Assembly: GCF_001517405.1 (NCBI RefSeq)
Contig: NZ_LN907827.1
Span: 3,444,915-3,508,914, forward strand
Direction of reading: 5' to 3'
Source: Duffyella gerundensis
Lineage (GTDB): Bacteria; Pseudomonadota; Gammaproteobacteria; Enterobacterales; Enterobacteriaceae
DNA length: 64,000 bases
Both the position numbers and the translations under genes were made by a program. The notes beneath the pieces were generated by a model, which saw only the letters and a list, made by a program, of their open reading frames with translations, made no database searches and was not told the origin of the DNA. Positions 50,636 to 63,967 of this stretch are shown one piece after another (position 1 is the first letter of the stretch; every line of letters starts with the position of its first letter).

Positions 50636-50667
50636 GGGTGGGTTTAGGGTTGGGGTTGGGGGTAGGG
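50636..50667 (+). repeat. G-tract cluster (G-quadruplex candidate)
   Basis: Six runs of three to five G residues fall within 32 nt, separated by one to four bases and including GGGTTTAGGG and TTGGGGTTGGGGG. It lies in the metA-5S rRNA gap, with no coding support. Confidence 0.85.
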
Positions 50668-50674
50668 TCTGGTT

Positions 50675-50800
50675 CGGGCCCGGGATCCGGGATCGCGCCG
50701 CCGGGGCCGCGCAGGCCGGCCGCATTATCGCCGGCCCGCTCCGGCGGGTAAAGCCCCCGCCCGCCGCGGCCGGCCGTCGCCCCGGCAATCCGGAGAGCGC
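50675..50800. other. Extremely GC-rich block between metA and 5S rRNA
   Basis: About 126 bp at roughly 83% G+C by hand count, packed with short palindromes such as GGGCCC, CCCGGG, GGATCC, GGCCGGCC and CCGCGG. Composition is far above the surrounding genes. The minus-strand frame over it (50504-50815) is Pro/Ala/Arg-rich and is not believable as a protein. Origin is unknown. Confidence 0.8.
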
Positions 50801-50819
50801 CTTATTTTTTTCCATGGGA

Positions 50820-50849
50820 AAGGGCCCCGCGCTTTCGCGCGGGGCCCTT
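50820..50849 (-). terminator. rrn operon terminator hairpin
   Basis: A 12-bp G/C stem (50820-50831 with 50838-50849) lies just past the 3' end of 5S rRNA in the direction of rrn transcription. Only a short CTTTCCC tract follows, but an A-rich/T-poor end is tolerated for long rrn stems. Confidence 0.75.
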
Positions 50850-50857
50850 CTGGTTTG

Positions 50858-50977
50858 ATGCCTGGCAGTTCCCTACTCTCGCATGGGGAGACCCCACACT
50901 ACCATCGGCGCTACGGCGTTTCACTTCTGAGTTCGGCATGGGGTCAGGTGGGACCACCGCGCTAGTGCCGCCAGGCA
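50858..50977 (-). rRNA. rrf: 5S ribosomal RNA
   Basis: The 120-nt sequence on the minus strand starts TGCCTGGCGGC and ends CTGCCAGGCAT, matching E. coli 5S rRNA closely throughout. It is the last rRNA gene of the operon, 96 nt after 23S. Confidence 0.98.
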
Positions 50978-51073
50978 AATTCTGTTCCGGACCCCCCCAA
51001 AAAAGGCGGGCCCGATAATCCGGTACGTGCTGAAAATTGAAACCGCGTCACTGCAAAACGCCTGTGGCGTTGT

Positions 51074-53978
<2,905 letters not shown>

Positions 53979-54104
53979 TCACAACCCACAGGCGTCTCGT
54001 AAGACGCTGCGGTCGCAAGCGTGACGCGAACACGCCGCGCTCTGCGCCCCTTATTACGGAGGGACGCGGCGGCGTGTCGTTTCAATTTTCAGCTTGTTCC
54101 GGAT

Positions 54105-54116
54105 TGTTAAAGAGCA
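54105..54116 (-). promoter_or_regulatory. boxA antitermination element in the 16S-23S spacer
   Basis: Minus strand TGCTCTTTAACA matches the rrn boxA used by the NusB/NusE antitermination complex. It lies between tRNA-Glu and 23S. Confidence 0.85.
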
Positions 54117-54190
54117 AATATCACAAAGGACACCCGCGGGCGCACTTCAGGCTATTTTTCAGCGACACCTTTCACCTGTCACCGAGCAGG

Positions 54191-54265
54191 TGGCGTCCCC
54201 TAGGGGATTCGAACCCCTGTTGCCGCCGTGAAAGGGCGGAGTCCTAACCGCTAGACGAAGGGGAC
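54191..54265 (-). tRNA. gltT: tRNA-Glu (TTC)
   Basis: 75 nt including an encoded CCA end. The acceptor stem is GTCCCCT with AGGGGAC. The anticodon arm is CCGCC-CTTTCAC-GGCGG with anticodon TTC, and the T arm contains GGTTCGAATCC. It sits in the 16S-23S spacer as the only spacer tRNA, as in the E. coli rrnB/C/E/G class. The symbol follows the E. coli rrnB name and is only indicative. Confidence 0.97.
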
Positions 54266-54355
54266 ACACAAGGTGTCTCGACTTCGCAGCCGTCCTGCTT
54301 CTTTACTTTCTATCAGACAATCTGTGTGGACACTGCGCGGGAAGGTATCTTCAGG

Positions 54356-55897
<1,542 letters not shown>

Positions 55898-56050
55898 AAA
55901 GTTCGATTTGCTTCAACTCGTGAAGCGATGCTCAAGGAAAACGTCGTAATGAATTTCAATACGTGTTCACTCTTAAGACTTGATATTTTTTTGCGTCCGG
56001 AGACGCTTGATATCAATCCTGCGAGTGCCCACACAGATTGTCTGATAAAT

Positions 56051-56062
56051 TGTTAAAGAGCA
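56051..56062 (-). promoter_or_regulatory. boxA in the rrn leader
   Basis: Minus strand TGCTCTTTAACA, followed by AATTTATCAGACAATCTGTG as in E. coli rrn leaders. It is the antitermination element, located between promoter P2 and 16S. Confidence 0.9.
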
Positions 56063-56101
56063 GCGCAACCGGCGGGTTAACCGTCCGTTGCGAGGTGGCG
56101 T

Positions 56102-56129
56102 ATATTACGCTTTCCTCCTTCGGAGTCAA
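56102..56129 (-). promoter_or_regulatory. rrn promoter P2
   Basis: On the minus strand, -35 TTGACT (56129-56124) and -10 TAATAT (56107-56102) are separated by 16 bp, as in E. coli rrn P2. Confidence 0.8.
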
Positions 56130-56249
56130 TCCCTTTTCTCAGGATTTTTTCCGGCGGTTCAGAACTTCCTGAACCTCCCACACACTGGAGAGTTTCCTCA
56201 TCCTGCACACCGTGCTGTGTAAGCCGTTGTGCCGTGTCGTTGGATGCGC

Positions 56250-56277
56250 ATTATAGGGAGTTCGCGCCGCGCGGCAA
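56250..56277 (-). promoter_or_regulatory. rrn promoter P1
   Basis: On the minus strand, -35 TTGCCG (56277-56272) and -10 TATAAT (56255-56250) are separated by 16 bp. The CCCTATAATGCGC context with a GC-rich discriminator is typical of stringently controlled rrn P1. A/T-rich sequence upstream (56280-56300) could be an UP element. Confidence 0.88.
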
Positions 56278-56341
56278 CCGCTAATTTGCATAAAATCGAT
56301 CGTTTGCTGCATTCCACAGCAAAAGGCCGCCTTATACGCAG

Positions 56342-56362
56342 TTATGCACAAATTTATCCACA
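56342..56362 (+). promoter_or_regulatory. Two DnaA boxes between rrn and purH
   Basis: TTATGCACA (56342-56350) and TTATCCACA (56354-56362) both fit the DnaA consensus TTWTNCACA. They are in the same orientation with starts 12 bp apart. They lie between rrn P1 and the purH PurR site, so DnaA could influence either promoter. Confidence 0.65.
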
Positions 56363-56394
56363 ATGCCCGACGCAGAGTAATTTTGACGAGCATC

Positions 56395-56410
56395 GCGCAA
56401 ACGTTTTCGC
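56395..56410. promoter_or_regulatory. PurR operator of purHD
   Basis: GCGCAAACGTTTTCGC closely matches the PurR palindrome ACGCAAACGTTTTCGT (14 of 16). A -10-like TACAAT begins at 56411, so bound PurR would block RNA polymerase. E. coli purHD is PurR-repressed. Confidence 0.88.
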
Positions 56411-56542
56411 TACAATGCCCGCGCAAATTGGCCGCCCCTATTGGGGCGTTACCTGAAGCTTTTGTTTCTTTATAGAGAGAAGAAATGCAGGCTTGATGTA
56501 ACGCTCTTTACTTGCGAACCAAAGCCAAGGGATAAAACCACC

Positions 56543-58132
56543 ATGCAACAACCTCGTCCTGTCCGCCGTGCGCTACTCAGCGTCTCTGATAAAGCCGGTA
56601 TCCTCGAATTCGCTCAGGCACTTTGCAGCCGCGGTGTTGAACTTCTCTCTACCGGCGGCACTGCTCGCTTGTTGGCTGATGCTGGCCTTCCGGTTACTGA
56701 AGTTTCTGACTACACCGGTTTTCCAGAAATGATGGATGGCCGGGTGAAAACGCTGCATCCGAAAGTGCATGGTGGCATTTTGGGCCGTCGCGGCCAGGAT
56801 GATGCCATCATGGCAGAGCATCAGATTGCGCCAATTGATATGGTTGTCGTCAATCTCTACCCTTTTGCAGAAACCGTTGCACGCGAAGGTTGCTCGCTGG
56901 AAGACGCCGTTGAGAATATCGATATTGGCGGGCCAACCATGGTGCGCTCTGCCGCCAAGAATCACAAAGATGTGGCGATCGTAGTGAAGAGCAGTGATTA
57001 CGAAGCCATCATCGCAGAGATGGATACCAACAATAACTCGCTACAGCTGGTGACGCGTTTTGATTTGGCGATCAAAGCTTTTGAGCACACCGCCGCTTAC
57101 GACAGCATGATCGCTAACTACTTTGGCAGCATGGTGCCTGCCTATCACGGCGACTCAGCGGAACCTGCGGGTCGCTTCCCGCGCACGCTTAACCTCAACT
57201 TCATCAAAAAGCAGGATATGCGTTACGGTGAGAACAGCCATCAGGACGCGGCCTTCTATATAGAAGAGAACGTCACGGAAGCCTCAGTGGCTACCGCACG
57301 TCAGGTTCAGGGCAAGGCGCTCTCTTATAACAACATTGCTGACACCGATGCTGCTCTTGAATGTGTGAAAGAATTTGATGAGCCCGCCTGCGTTATCGTT
57401 AAACACGCTAACCCCTGCGGCGTAGCCATCGGCGAGAGTCTGCTCAATGCCTATGAGCGTGCATGGAAAACCGATCCTACTTCAGCCTTTGGCGGCATTA
57501 TCGCGTTCAACCGCGAGCTGGATGAAGCAACAGCCCAGGCAATTGTTAGCCGTCAGTTCGTTGAAGTGATCATTGTGCCAGCGGCCAGTGAAGCTGCTTT
57601 AGCCATTACCGCCACCAAGCAGAACGTTCGCGTTCTGATTTGCGGTCAGTGGCAGGCGCGCCAGCATGGCCTCGATTTCAAACGCGTCAACGGCGGTCTG
57701 CTGGTTCAGGATCGCGATCTTGGCATGGTGGATGAGAGCCAGCTGCGCGTGGTTAGCCAGCGTCAGCCCACCGAGCAGGAACTGCGTGATGCGCTGTTCT
57801 GCTGGAAAGTGGCCAAATTCGTTAAATCCAACGCGATTGTTTACGCGCGCGATAAGATGACCATCGGCATTGGTGCCGGTCAGATGAGCCGCGTGTACTC
57901 GGCTAAAATTGCCGGTATCAAAGCCGGCGATGAGGGGCTGGAGGTAAAAGGTTCGGCGATGGCATCTGACGCCTTCTTCCCGTTCCGCGATGGTATTGAT
58001 GCCGCCGCCGCCGTGGGTATCACCTGTGTGATCCAGCCTGGCGGTTCAATCCGCGATGAAGAGATCATTGCCGCTGCCAACGAACACGGCATCGCGATGA
58101 TCTTCACCGATATGCGTCACTTCCGTCATTAA
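56543..58132 (+). CDS. purH: Bifunctional AICAR transformylase / IMP cyclohydrolase PurH
   Basis: Catalyses the last two steps of IMP synthesis. The start at 56543 ([23 protein letters not shown] site upstream) gives 529 residues, as in E. coli; the frame open to 56441 runs through the leader. The N-terminal cyclohydrolase domain has [26 protein letters not shown] (given in parts: GRVKTLHPK and VHGGIL) and NLYPF. The C-terminal transformylase has KHANPCGVA and [12 protein letters not shown]. purD follows after 19 nt. Confidence 0.97.
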   Translation: MQQPRPVRRALLSVSDKAGILEFAQALCSRGVELLSTGGTARLLADAGLPVTEVSDYTGFPEMMDGRVKTLHPKVHGGILGRRGQDDAIMAEHQIAPIDMVVVNLYPFAETVAREGCSLEDAVENIDIGGPTMVRSAAKNHKDVAIVVKSSDYEAIIAEMDTNNNSLQLVTRFDLAIKAFEHTAAYDSMIANYFGSMVPAYHGDSAEPAGRFPRTLNLNFIKKQDMRYGENSHQDAAFYIEENVTEASVATARQVQGKALSYNNIADTDAALECVKEFDEPACVIVKHANPCGVAIGESLLNAYERAWKTDPTSAFGGIIAFNRELDEATAQAIVSRQFVEVIIVPAASEAALAITATKQNVRVLICGQWQARQHGLDFKRVNGGLLVQDRDLGMVDESQLRVVSQRQPTEQELRDALFCWKVAKFVKSNAIVYARDKMTIGIGAGQMSRVYSAKIAGIKAGDEGLEVKGSAMASDAFFPFRDGIDAAAAVGITCVIQPGGSIRDEEIIAAANEHGIAMIFTDMRHFRH

Positions 58133-58151
58133 TCAGCAGGAGAACCGAACG

Positions 58152-59432
58152 ATGAAAATTCTGGTCATTGGCAACGGCGGACGTGAACACGCGCTGGCAT
58201 GGAAGGCGGCTCAGTCGCCGCTGGCGACAACCGTTTATGTCGCGCCCGGTAATGCCGGTACGGCGCTGGAACCTGCGCTGCAAAATGTGGATATCAGCCC
58301 AACCGATATTCATGGCCTGCTGCGATTCGCACAGAGCGAAAATATCGACTTAACGATTGTGGGTCCGGAAGCCCCGCTGGTGATTGGCGTAGTTGACGCC
58401 TTTCGCACTGCCGGTCTGAAAATTTTTGGCCCCACGCAGGCCGCTGCACAGCTAGAGGGATCGAAAGCCTTTACCAAAGACTTTCTGGCACGCCATCACA
58501 TTCCCAGCGCGGAATACCAGAACTTCACTGCGGTTGAACCTGCCCTGGCTTATCTGCGGGAAAAAGGCGCGCCGATTGTGATAAAGGCCGATGGTCTCGC
58601 GGCGGGCAAAGGCGTGATTGTGGCGATGACGCTGGAGGAAGCGGAAGCTGCCGTAGAAGATATGCTGGCGGGCAATGCTTTTGGCAATGCGGGCCATCGC
58701 ATCGTGATTGAAGAGTTTCTGACCGGCGAAGAAGCCAGCTTTATCGTTATGGTGGATGGCGAAAACGTTCTGCCAATGGCCACCAGCCAGGATCATAAAC
58801 GCGTAGGCGATGGTGATACCGGCCCTAATACCGGCGGCATGGGCGCCTATTCACCTGCTCCGGTCGTCACTGATGAGATTCATCAACGCGTAATGGATCA
58901 GGTTATCTGGCCAACGGTGCGCGGCATGGCAGCCGAAGGCAACGTCTATACCGGCTTTCTCTATGCGGGCCTGATGATCGATGATGAGGGGCAACCCAAA
59001 GTCATTGAGTTTAACTGCCGCTTTGGCGATCCGGAAACGCAGCCCATTATGTTGCGTATGCAGTCGGATCTGGTTGAGCTGTGCTTGGCGGGCTGCGAAG
59101 GCACGCTGGATCAGCAGGATTCACAATGGGATCCGCGTCCGGCATTGGGCATCGTGCTGGCCGCAGGCGGCTATCCCGGCGATTATCAGACCGGTCTGCA
59201 GATTCATGGCCTGCCTCTGGAACAGCCAGACGACCGCAAAGTGTTTCATGCCGGCACCAAAATGCAGGGCGATGTGGTGGTTACCAATGGCGGGCGCGTC
59301 TTGTGCGTCACGGCGTTAGGTGACGATGTTGCCGATGCGCAGCAGCGTGCTCGCGAACTGGTGAAAGACATTTCATGGACCGGCAGCTTCAGCCGCAGCG
59401 ATATCGGCTGGCGCGCAATCGATCGTAAGTAG
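58152..59432 (+). CDS. purD: Phosphoribosylamine-glycine ligase PurD
   Basis: ATP-grasp enzyme of purine synthesis, joining glycine to phosphoribosylamine. The protein has 426 residues. The N-terminal Rossmann loop is LVIGNGGREHALAWK. ATP-grasp motifs are KADGLAAGKGV, EEFLTGEEASF, DGDTGPNTGGMGAYSPAP and EFNCRFGDPETQ. An AGGAG ribosome site precedes the ATG. It is second in purHD and probably under the same PurR control. Confidence 0.97.
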   Translation: MKILVIGNGGREHALAWKAAQSPLATTVYVAPGNAGTALEPALQNVDISPTDIHGLLRFAQSENIDLTIVGPEAPLVIGVVDAFRTAGLKIFGPTQAAAQLEGSKAFTKDFLARHHIPSAEYQNFTAVEPALAYLREKGAPIVIKADGLAAGKGVIVAMTLEEAEAAVEDMLAGNAFGNAGHRIVIEEFLTGEEASFIVMVDGENVLPMATSQDHKRVGDGDTGPNTGGMGAYSPAPVVTDEIHQRVMDQVIWPTVRGMAAEGNVYTGFLYAGLMIDDEGQPKVIEFNCRFGDPETQPIMLRMQSDLVELCLAGCEGTLDQQDSQWDPRPALGIVLAAGGYPGDYQTGLQIHGLPLEQPDDRKVFHAGTKMQGDVVVTNGGRVLCVTALGDDVADAQQRARELVKDISWTGSFSRSDIGWRAIDRK

Positions 59433-59442
59433 CTTGTATTCG

Positions 59443-59465
59443 GCAGGGGCACACGGTGTCCCTGC
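59443..59465. terminator. Hairpin between purD and yjaH
   Basis: A 10-bp stem with one G-T pair (59443-59452 with 59456-59465) lies between two convergent stop codons. There is no clear T-run on either strand, so termination efficiency is uncertain. Confidence 0.45.
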
Positions 59466-59467
59466 TG

Positions 59468-60115
59468 TTAAAAGGTTGCCTCTCGCGGTTGCCACTGGCA
59501 ATCATCGGCCTGCCCCTGCAACAACAATTCATTGCCATCTGGTCCTTCCAGCCACGCTAGCATCGTCGCCTGTTTGTCACGCATCCACATCTGGCTGATA
59601 CGCTGGCGCGTTGCGGCATCGAAGTCCGGCGTTAAAATAGTCCCTTCACAGCTTTGTACACGGCCATCGCCCAGCCAGTGTCCCTGATGCAACATAATCC
59701 GGCCTGCCAGCAGTGCGTCACTGATATCGCGCATCCGACCAGCATCGAACTGATAGAGCGCCACCGTTTCGTCACTGACCGCTTGCCGCTGCCCCGCTAG
59801 CTGGCGCTGCATAAAGCTCAGCTTACCCTCGGCGTTAAAGCGCAACGTCACATCATCCGGCTGATCGCCTTTTACCTGGCGCGCAATGCTCATCAGCTTT
59901 CCGTCCACCCAGTTGTAATGCGTCACGTCTGCCGTTCCACCGCTAAATGGGGTAAAGACAGTCATCATGTGTACGCTGTCACGATCGCTGTTTTTGCGCC
60001 AGATGCGGACAACACCGCGATCGGCAAGATAGCCGCTGGCCGTAAAATCGGGAAGAGAAGAGTGAGAGCTGCAGCCAACAAGCAGAACGCTCAATATGAG
60101 GGTGAGGATTTTCAT
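59468..60115 (-). CDS. yjaH: DUF1481 lipoprotein YjaH
   Basis: A 215-residue lipoprotein with lipobox LLVGCSS (Cys15). A mainly beta globular domain follows, with WLGDGRVQSCEGTI near the middle of the second half. Function is unknown. The position after hupA on the same strand matches E. coli yjaH. Confidence 0.88.
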   Translation of the reverse strand: MKILTLILSVLLVGCSSHSSLPDFTASGYLADRGVVRIWRKNSDRDSVHMMTVFTPFSGGTADVTHYNWVDGKLMSIARQVKGDQPDDVTLRFNAEGKLSFMQRQLAGQRQAVSDETVALYQFDAGRMRDISDALLAGRIMLHQGHWLGDGRVQSCEGTILTPDFDAATRQRISQMWMRDKQATMLAWLEGPDGNELLLQGQADDCQWQPREATF

Positions 60116-60172
60116 AGGGTCCCGCGGACGAGAGCGATGCTGGATATAAGGAATCAGGTTTATCAGGAGGAG

Positions 60173-60195
60173 AAAACAAAAGGGCTTTTAAGCCC
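60173..60195 (-). terminator. Terminator of hupA
   Basis: GGGCTTTTAAGCCC (60182-60195) forms a 6-bp stem, followed on the minus strand by TTTTGTTTT. It lies about 30 nt past the hupA stop. Confidence 0.82.
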
Positions 60196-60225
60196 CTCTG
60201 TTTAAACCTTTTACTACTACAAAAC

Positions 60226-60498
60226 TTACTTAACAGCGTCTTTCAGTGCTTTACCAGATACGAACGCTGGTACGTTTGCAGCAGCAATTTTGATTTCATT
60301 GCCAGTCTGCGGGTTGCGGCCAGTACGCTCAGCACGATGGTTAACCTTAAAAGTACCAAAACCAACCAGTTGTACAGCATCACCATCTTTAAGAGACTCA
60401 GTAATCGCTGCCAAAGTGGATTCCAGAGCTGCTTTAGCCTGGGCTTTTGACAGATCCGCTTTGTCTGCAATTACATCGATCAGTTGAGTCTTGTTCAT
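60226..60498 (-). CDS. hupA: DNA-binding protein HU-alpha
   Basis: Nucleoid protein of 90 residues that bends DNA as a homodimer or as a heterodimer with HupB. It begins [20 protein letters not shown]. The DNA-binding arm includes [21 protein letters not shown] (given as [13 protein letters not shown] and TGRNPQTG). The sequence ends ALKDAVK. Codon use is that of a highly expressed gene. It lies between yjaG and yjaH, as in E. coli. Confidence 0.98.
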   Translation of the reverse strand: MNKTQLIDVIADKADLSKAQAKAALESTLAAITESLKDGDAVQLVGFGTFKVNHRAERTGRNPQTGNEIKIAAANVPAFVSGKALKDAVK

Positions 60499-60603
60499 AA
60501 GTTATCCTTACAGTGTATTTATCGCTTGCTAAGCATCAAGTGCGAGGGAAAAGCCAACGGCTGGCACTCTTCAGCCTGCGCGCACCGATAGCCACATTTT
60601 TCA

Positions 60604-60632
60604 GCCCCCCAAATGTAGACCAGACGGGGGGC
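60604..60632 (-). other. Hairpin between yjaG and hupA
   Basis: GCCCCCC (60604-60610) pairs with GGGGGGC (60626-60632) across a 15-nt loop, 55-83 nt past the yjaG stop. It may limit transcription from yjaG into hupA. No T-run follows. Confidence 0.45.
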
Positions 60633-60686
60633 GAATGTGAAGCCTTTAGGCGCGACAAATCAGGCCTGGAGTCACGTTTTATCGCC

Positions 60687-61277
60687 TTACTGCTGAATTT
60701 TTATACCGATGTTGCTGAATCCGTCTTCCCGCAGGTCTGAACGTAATCCTTTTATCAATTCCACGTCGCGTTCTTCACAGGCGGCAAGCAGGCGAAATAT
60801 CTCCCATTGCGCGTCCCATTCGTCGATGACGCCTTGATTATCTTTTAACTCATCATCGGACATTTCCTGTCCGGATTGGGTCATTTCCAGCATCGCCACG
60901 GTAGTGATTGAGGTCTCGCTGACTTCGATCGCCCGATCCAGCGTGTCGCCACTCAGCAGCGCATGCACCGTTTCACTCAGAGCAACACAGGCATCGATAG
61001 CGGGATAAACGCCATACACATCGAAATCATCGCCGTTGGGGATCGCCTCTTCGAATTTCTCCAGCTGGCTGTCGAAATTGATTTTGGCATCTTTTACCGT
61101 CAATGACTCCCACACCAGATCGAGCAGACGACGATAAAGCTGAGCATCGGCAAAACCGGTCTGCTGATGAAACGCCCAGTAGTTGGGATACATACGTTCA
61201 CACAAACAGGCCATAAACGTCATATGCTGCCAGCTTTCTAACTTCTCCAGCCGCAGATGAATTGGGTTACGTAACAT
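60687..61277 (-). CDS. yjaG: DUF416 family protein YjaG
   Basis: A 196-residue soluble, mostly helical, acidic protein of unknown function, matching E. coli YjaG (MLRNPIHLRLEKLESWQHM start, FMACLCERMYPNY). It lies between nfi and hupA on the same strand. No catalytic motif is evident. Confidence 0.93.
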   Translation of the reverse strand: MLRNPIHLRLEKLESWQHMTFMACLCERMYPNYWAFHQQTGFADAQLYRRLLDLVWESLTVKDAKINFDSQLEKFEEAIPNGDDFDVYGVYPAIDACVALSETVHALLSGDTLDRAIEVSETSITTVAMLEMTQSGQEMSDDELKDNQGVIDEWDAQWEIFRLLAACEERDVELIKGLRSDLREDGFSNIGIKIQQ

Positions 61278-61328
61278 GGGGCAATCTCTTGGTGATTTTT
61301 CTGCCGGCAGTGTACAGCAAAAGCGGCA

Positions 61329-61997
61329 TTAAGGCTGCTGTTGCCAGCGAACAAAGGCCGGTCGACGTGACGCCACCGCATCTGCCCAGCGCGTCGGTTC
61401 GGGCAGGCGATATCCGCCCATGCAGCGTTCAACCCACTCCAGCGCGGTATCGGTGCTAACGCGATGGCCGGTCGAGACAAACAGTGGATTGCAGCGCTTT
61501 TTGCTGCGCCATACCCAGGCCAGCTGCTCACCTTTGTCCATCAGCGGCTGGCGAGCGCCAGGCTCTTCCGACAGGTCAGCAAACTTACCGCATAACCGAC
61601 GCTTCGCCACGCCAATGGTCGGGACATCCACCATCAGACCAAAATGGCTGGCAACCCCGAGTCGACGCGGATGGGAAATGCCATGGCCATCTACAAACAG
61701 CAGATCCGGATGCTGATCGAGCTGCTGCCATGCTGCCAGTAAGGCCGGATATTCGCGGAACGAGAGGAAGCCAGGAATGTAGGGCATCGTTGTGGCTACG
61801 CGCGCCACCGTGTGCGCCACCAGCTTCATTGAGGGATACTCCAGCAGCACCAGCGCGGCGCGCGTCACGTCGCCTCCCTCTTCAAAACCAACGTCGGCAC
61901 CGCCGATTAAACGGGGTGGCATAACCTCAAAGTCATCATGCCGCACAACCTGCGCAGCACGTTCAATTTGTTCGGCGCGTAAAGCCTGTATATCCAC
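61329..61997 (-). CDS. nfi: Endonuclease V (deoxyinosine 3'-endonuclease)
   Basis: DNA repair nuclease that nicks near deoxyinosine. The protein has 222 residues. Active-site motifs are GGADVGFE (Asp near 35), [24 protein letters not shown] (Asp near 103) and GVAKRRL. hemE lies 2 nt upstream on the same strand, so co-expression is likely. Confidence 0.96.
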   Translation of the reverse strand: MDIQALRAEQIERAAQVVRHDDFEVMPPRLIGGADVGFEEGGDVTRAALVLLEYPSMKLVAHTVARVATTMPYIPGFLSFREYPALLAAWQQLDQHPDLLFVDGHGISHPRRLGVASHFGLMVDVPTIGVAKRRLCGKFADLSEEPGARQPLMDKGEQLAWVWRSKKRCNPLFVSTGHRVSTDTALEWVERCMGGYRLPEPTRWADAVASRRPAFVRWQQQP

Positions 61998-61999
61998 GG

Positions 62000-63067
62000 T
62001 TACTCCTGATGATATTTTCGCGACAGCTTATGCACTGCCTCGACAAAAACGCCGGCATGTTCTGGTGGTACATCCTGATGAATACCATGGCCCAGGTTAA
62101 AGACATGCCCGTTGCCGTTGCCAAATCCCTGCAAAATAGTTTCCACTTCCTGCTCAATCCGTGCAGGCGGTGCATAAAGCATAGAAGGATCCATATTGCC
62201 CTGCAGCGCAACCTTGTCGCCTACGCGGCGGCGCGCATCAGCAATATCCATCGTCCAGTCCAGCCCCAGCGCATCACAGCCGGTGGCTGCCATCGCTTCC
62301 AGCCATTGATTACCACCTTTGGTGAACAGCGTGACGGGCACACGGCGCCCCTCATTTTCGCGTTGCAGACCATCGACAATTTTGTGCATGTAATGCAGTG
62401 AGAACTCAAGGTAGTCACGGCCGGTGAGCACGCCGCCCCAGGTATCGAAAATCATCACCGACTGGGCGCCAGCGCGGATCTGCGCGTTGAGGTAAAGGGT
62501 GACGCTGTCAGCCAGCTTGTCGAGCATCGCGTGCAGCGTGGTCGGCTCGGCATACATCATTTTCTTGAGTTTGGTAAACGCCTTGCTGCTCCCGCCTTCC
62601 ACCATATAGGTAGCCAACGTCCACGGGCTGCCGGAAAAGCCAATCAGCGGCACCTCGCCCTGCAGATTTTTGCGAATGGTGCGCACGGCATTCATGACGT
62701 AGCCCAGTTCCTGTTCAGGATCGGGAATCGGCAGTTTATCAACGTCGGCACGACAGGTAATCGGAGAGGAGAAACGCGGGCCTTCACCTGCCTCAAAATA
62801 GAGCCCTAATCCCATGGCATCCGGAATCGTCAGGATATCGGAGAACAGAATCGCGGCGTCCAGCGGATAACGCCGCAGCGGCTGCAGCGTCACCTCACAG
62901 GCGAGTTCGGCATTTTTACACAGCGACATAAAATCGCCTGCGATGGCGCGCGTCGCTTTATACTCCGGCAAATAGCGGCCTGCCTGGCGCATCATCCAGA
63001 CCGGCGTGACGTCTACAGGCTGGCGCAACAAGGCGCGCAGATAACGATCGTTCTTCAATTCACTCAT
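62000..63067 (-). CDS. hemE: Uroporphyrinogen decarboxylase HemE
   Basis: Converts uroporphyrinogen III to coproporphyrinogen III in heme synthesis. The protein has 355 residues. The N-terminal signature [15 protein letters not shown] holds the substrate-binding Arg residues; other features are [28 protein letters not shown] and [15 protein letters not shown]. nudC is 38 nt upstream and nfi 2 nt downstream, as in E. coli. Confidence 0.97.
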   Translation of the reverse strand: MSELKNDRYLRALLRQPVDVTPVWMMRQAGRYLPEYKATRAIAGDFMSLCKNAELACEVTLQPLRRYPLDAAILFSDILTIPDAMGLGLYFEAGEGPRFSSPITCRADVDKLPIPDPEQELGYVMNAVRTIRKNLQGEVPLIGFSGSPWTLATYMVEGGSSKAFTKLKKMMYAEPTTLHAMLDKLADSVTLYLNAQIRAGAQSVMIFDTWGGVLTGRDYLEFSLHYMHKIVDGLQRENEGRRVPVTLFTKGGNQWLEAMAATGCDALGLDWTMDIADARRRVGDKVALQGNMDPSMLYAPPARIEQEVETILQGFGNGNGHVFNLGHGIHQDVPPEHAGVFVEAVHKLSRKYHQE

Positions 63068-63105
63068 GGCTAAAATCTCTTAAAAACAGGCGCGCAGTGT
63101 AGCAT

Positions 63106-63879
63106 TCATTCTGCTTCTGCGCGGCACAGGGCAACGGTATCTTCAATGAGCCGACGCGCGACGGTGCCTGCTGGCGGCAACAACGGCAGCTGGTCATAAC
63201 GGAACCAGTCGGCATCCAGTAACTCTTTTTTATCGGGCTGCAGATCGCCGCTGTCGTAGTCCGCCATAAAGGCCACCATCAATGACTGCGGGAAAGGCCA
63301 GGGTTGTGACGTGACATAACGTACGTTTTTCACCTTCACGTTGCTCTCTTCCATCACTTCGCGCGCCACCGTCTGCTCCAGGGTCTCCCCGACTTCGACA
63401 AATCCGGCAAGCACGGTATAAATATTGCTGCGATGGCGGGCGTGATGCGCCAGCAGAATGCGATCGCCGCGGCGGATCGCCACGATAATGCAGGGCGCAA
63501 TCTGCGGATAGTAGCGCTGGCGGCAATGCGGACAGAGTGCCGCAAACTCGCGGGTGCTGAGATTCATTTCATGACCGCAGTAACCACACCAGCGATGTGA
63601 GCGATAAAACTCCGCCAGCTGCACTCCGCGCCCGGCCAGCTGGAACAGTCCCACATCCAGATCGATTAGCTGCCTGACCGACATCATGTGCTCGTCGCGG
63701 TTTTCACGAATTAGCCACACCGTTTCGCCCTGCCATTCGCCTACTGGCATCGCCTGTGCGCCGACCAGAGCAAATTTTTCCGCCGATCCGTACGGTAATT
63801 CGCCATCAGGTAACCAAAGTTTGTTTTCATGGCTGACAATCCACCAGCCTGCGTCTACGCTTGAGATCTCATGTTGCAT
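63106..63879 (-). CDS. nudC: NAD(H) pyrophosphatase / NAD-capped RNA decapping hydrolase NudC
   Basis: A 257-residue Nudix enzyme. The zinc ribbon [22 protein letters not shown] (written as CGYCG near residue 98 and CPHC near 116) precedes the Nudix box [20 protein letters not shown], followed by the NADH-specific SQPWPFPQS motif. The enzyme removes NAD caps from RNA 5' ends and hydrolyses NADH. It is the first gene of the minus-strand nudC-hemE-nfi run, divergent from rsd. Confidence 0.97.
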   Translation of the reverse strand: MQHEISSVDAGWWIVSHENKLWLPDGELPYGSAEKFALVGAQAMPVGEWQGETVWLIRENRDEHMMSVRQLIDLDVGLFQLAGRGVQLAEFYRSHRWCGYCGHEMNLSTREFAALCPHCRQRYYPQIAPCIIVAIRRGDRILLAHHARHRSNIYTVLAGFVEVGETLEQTVAREVMEESNVKVKNVRYVTSQPWPFPQSLMVAFMADYDSGDLQPDKKELLDADWFRYDQLPLLPPAGTVARRLIEDTVALCRAEAE

Positions 63880-63967
63880 AAATAATGGTTATCCTTCGCT
63901 TTTACTGGCACTCTGAAGAAGTTGCAGGACCAAATGCATTGAAACTATAACTCACACGGAGTCAATT

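Noticed and set aside
50504..50815. Minus-strand 103-codon frame upstream of metA
   Set aside because: It covers the MetJ operator, the G-tracts and the GC-rich block. The predicted protein is low-complexity Pro/Ala/Arg and explained by base composition.
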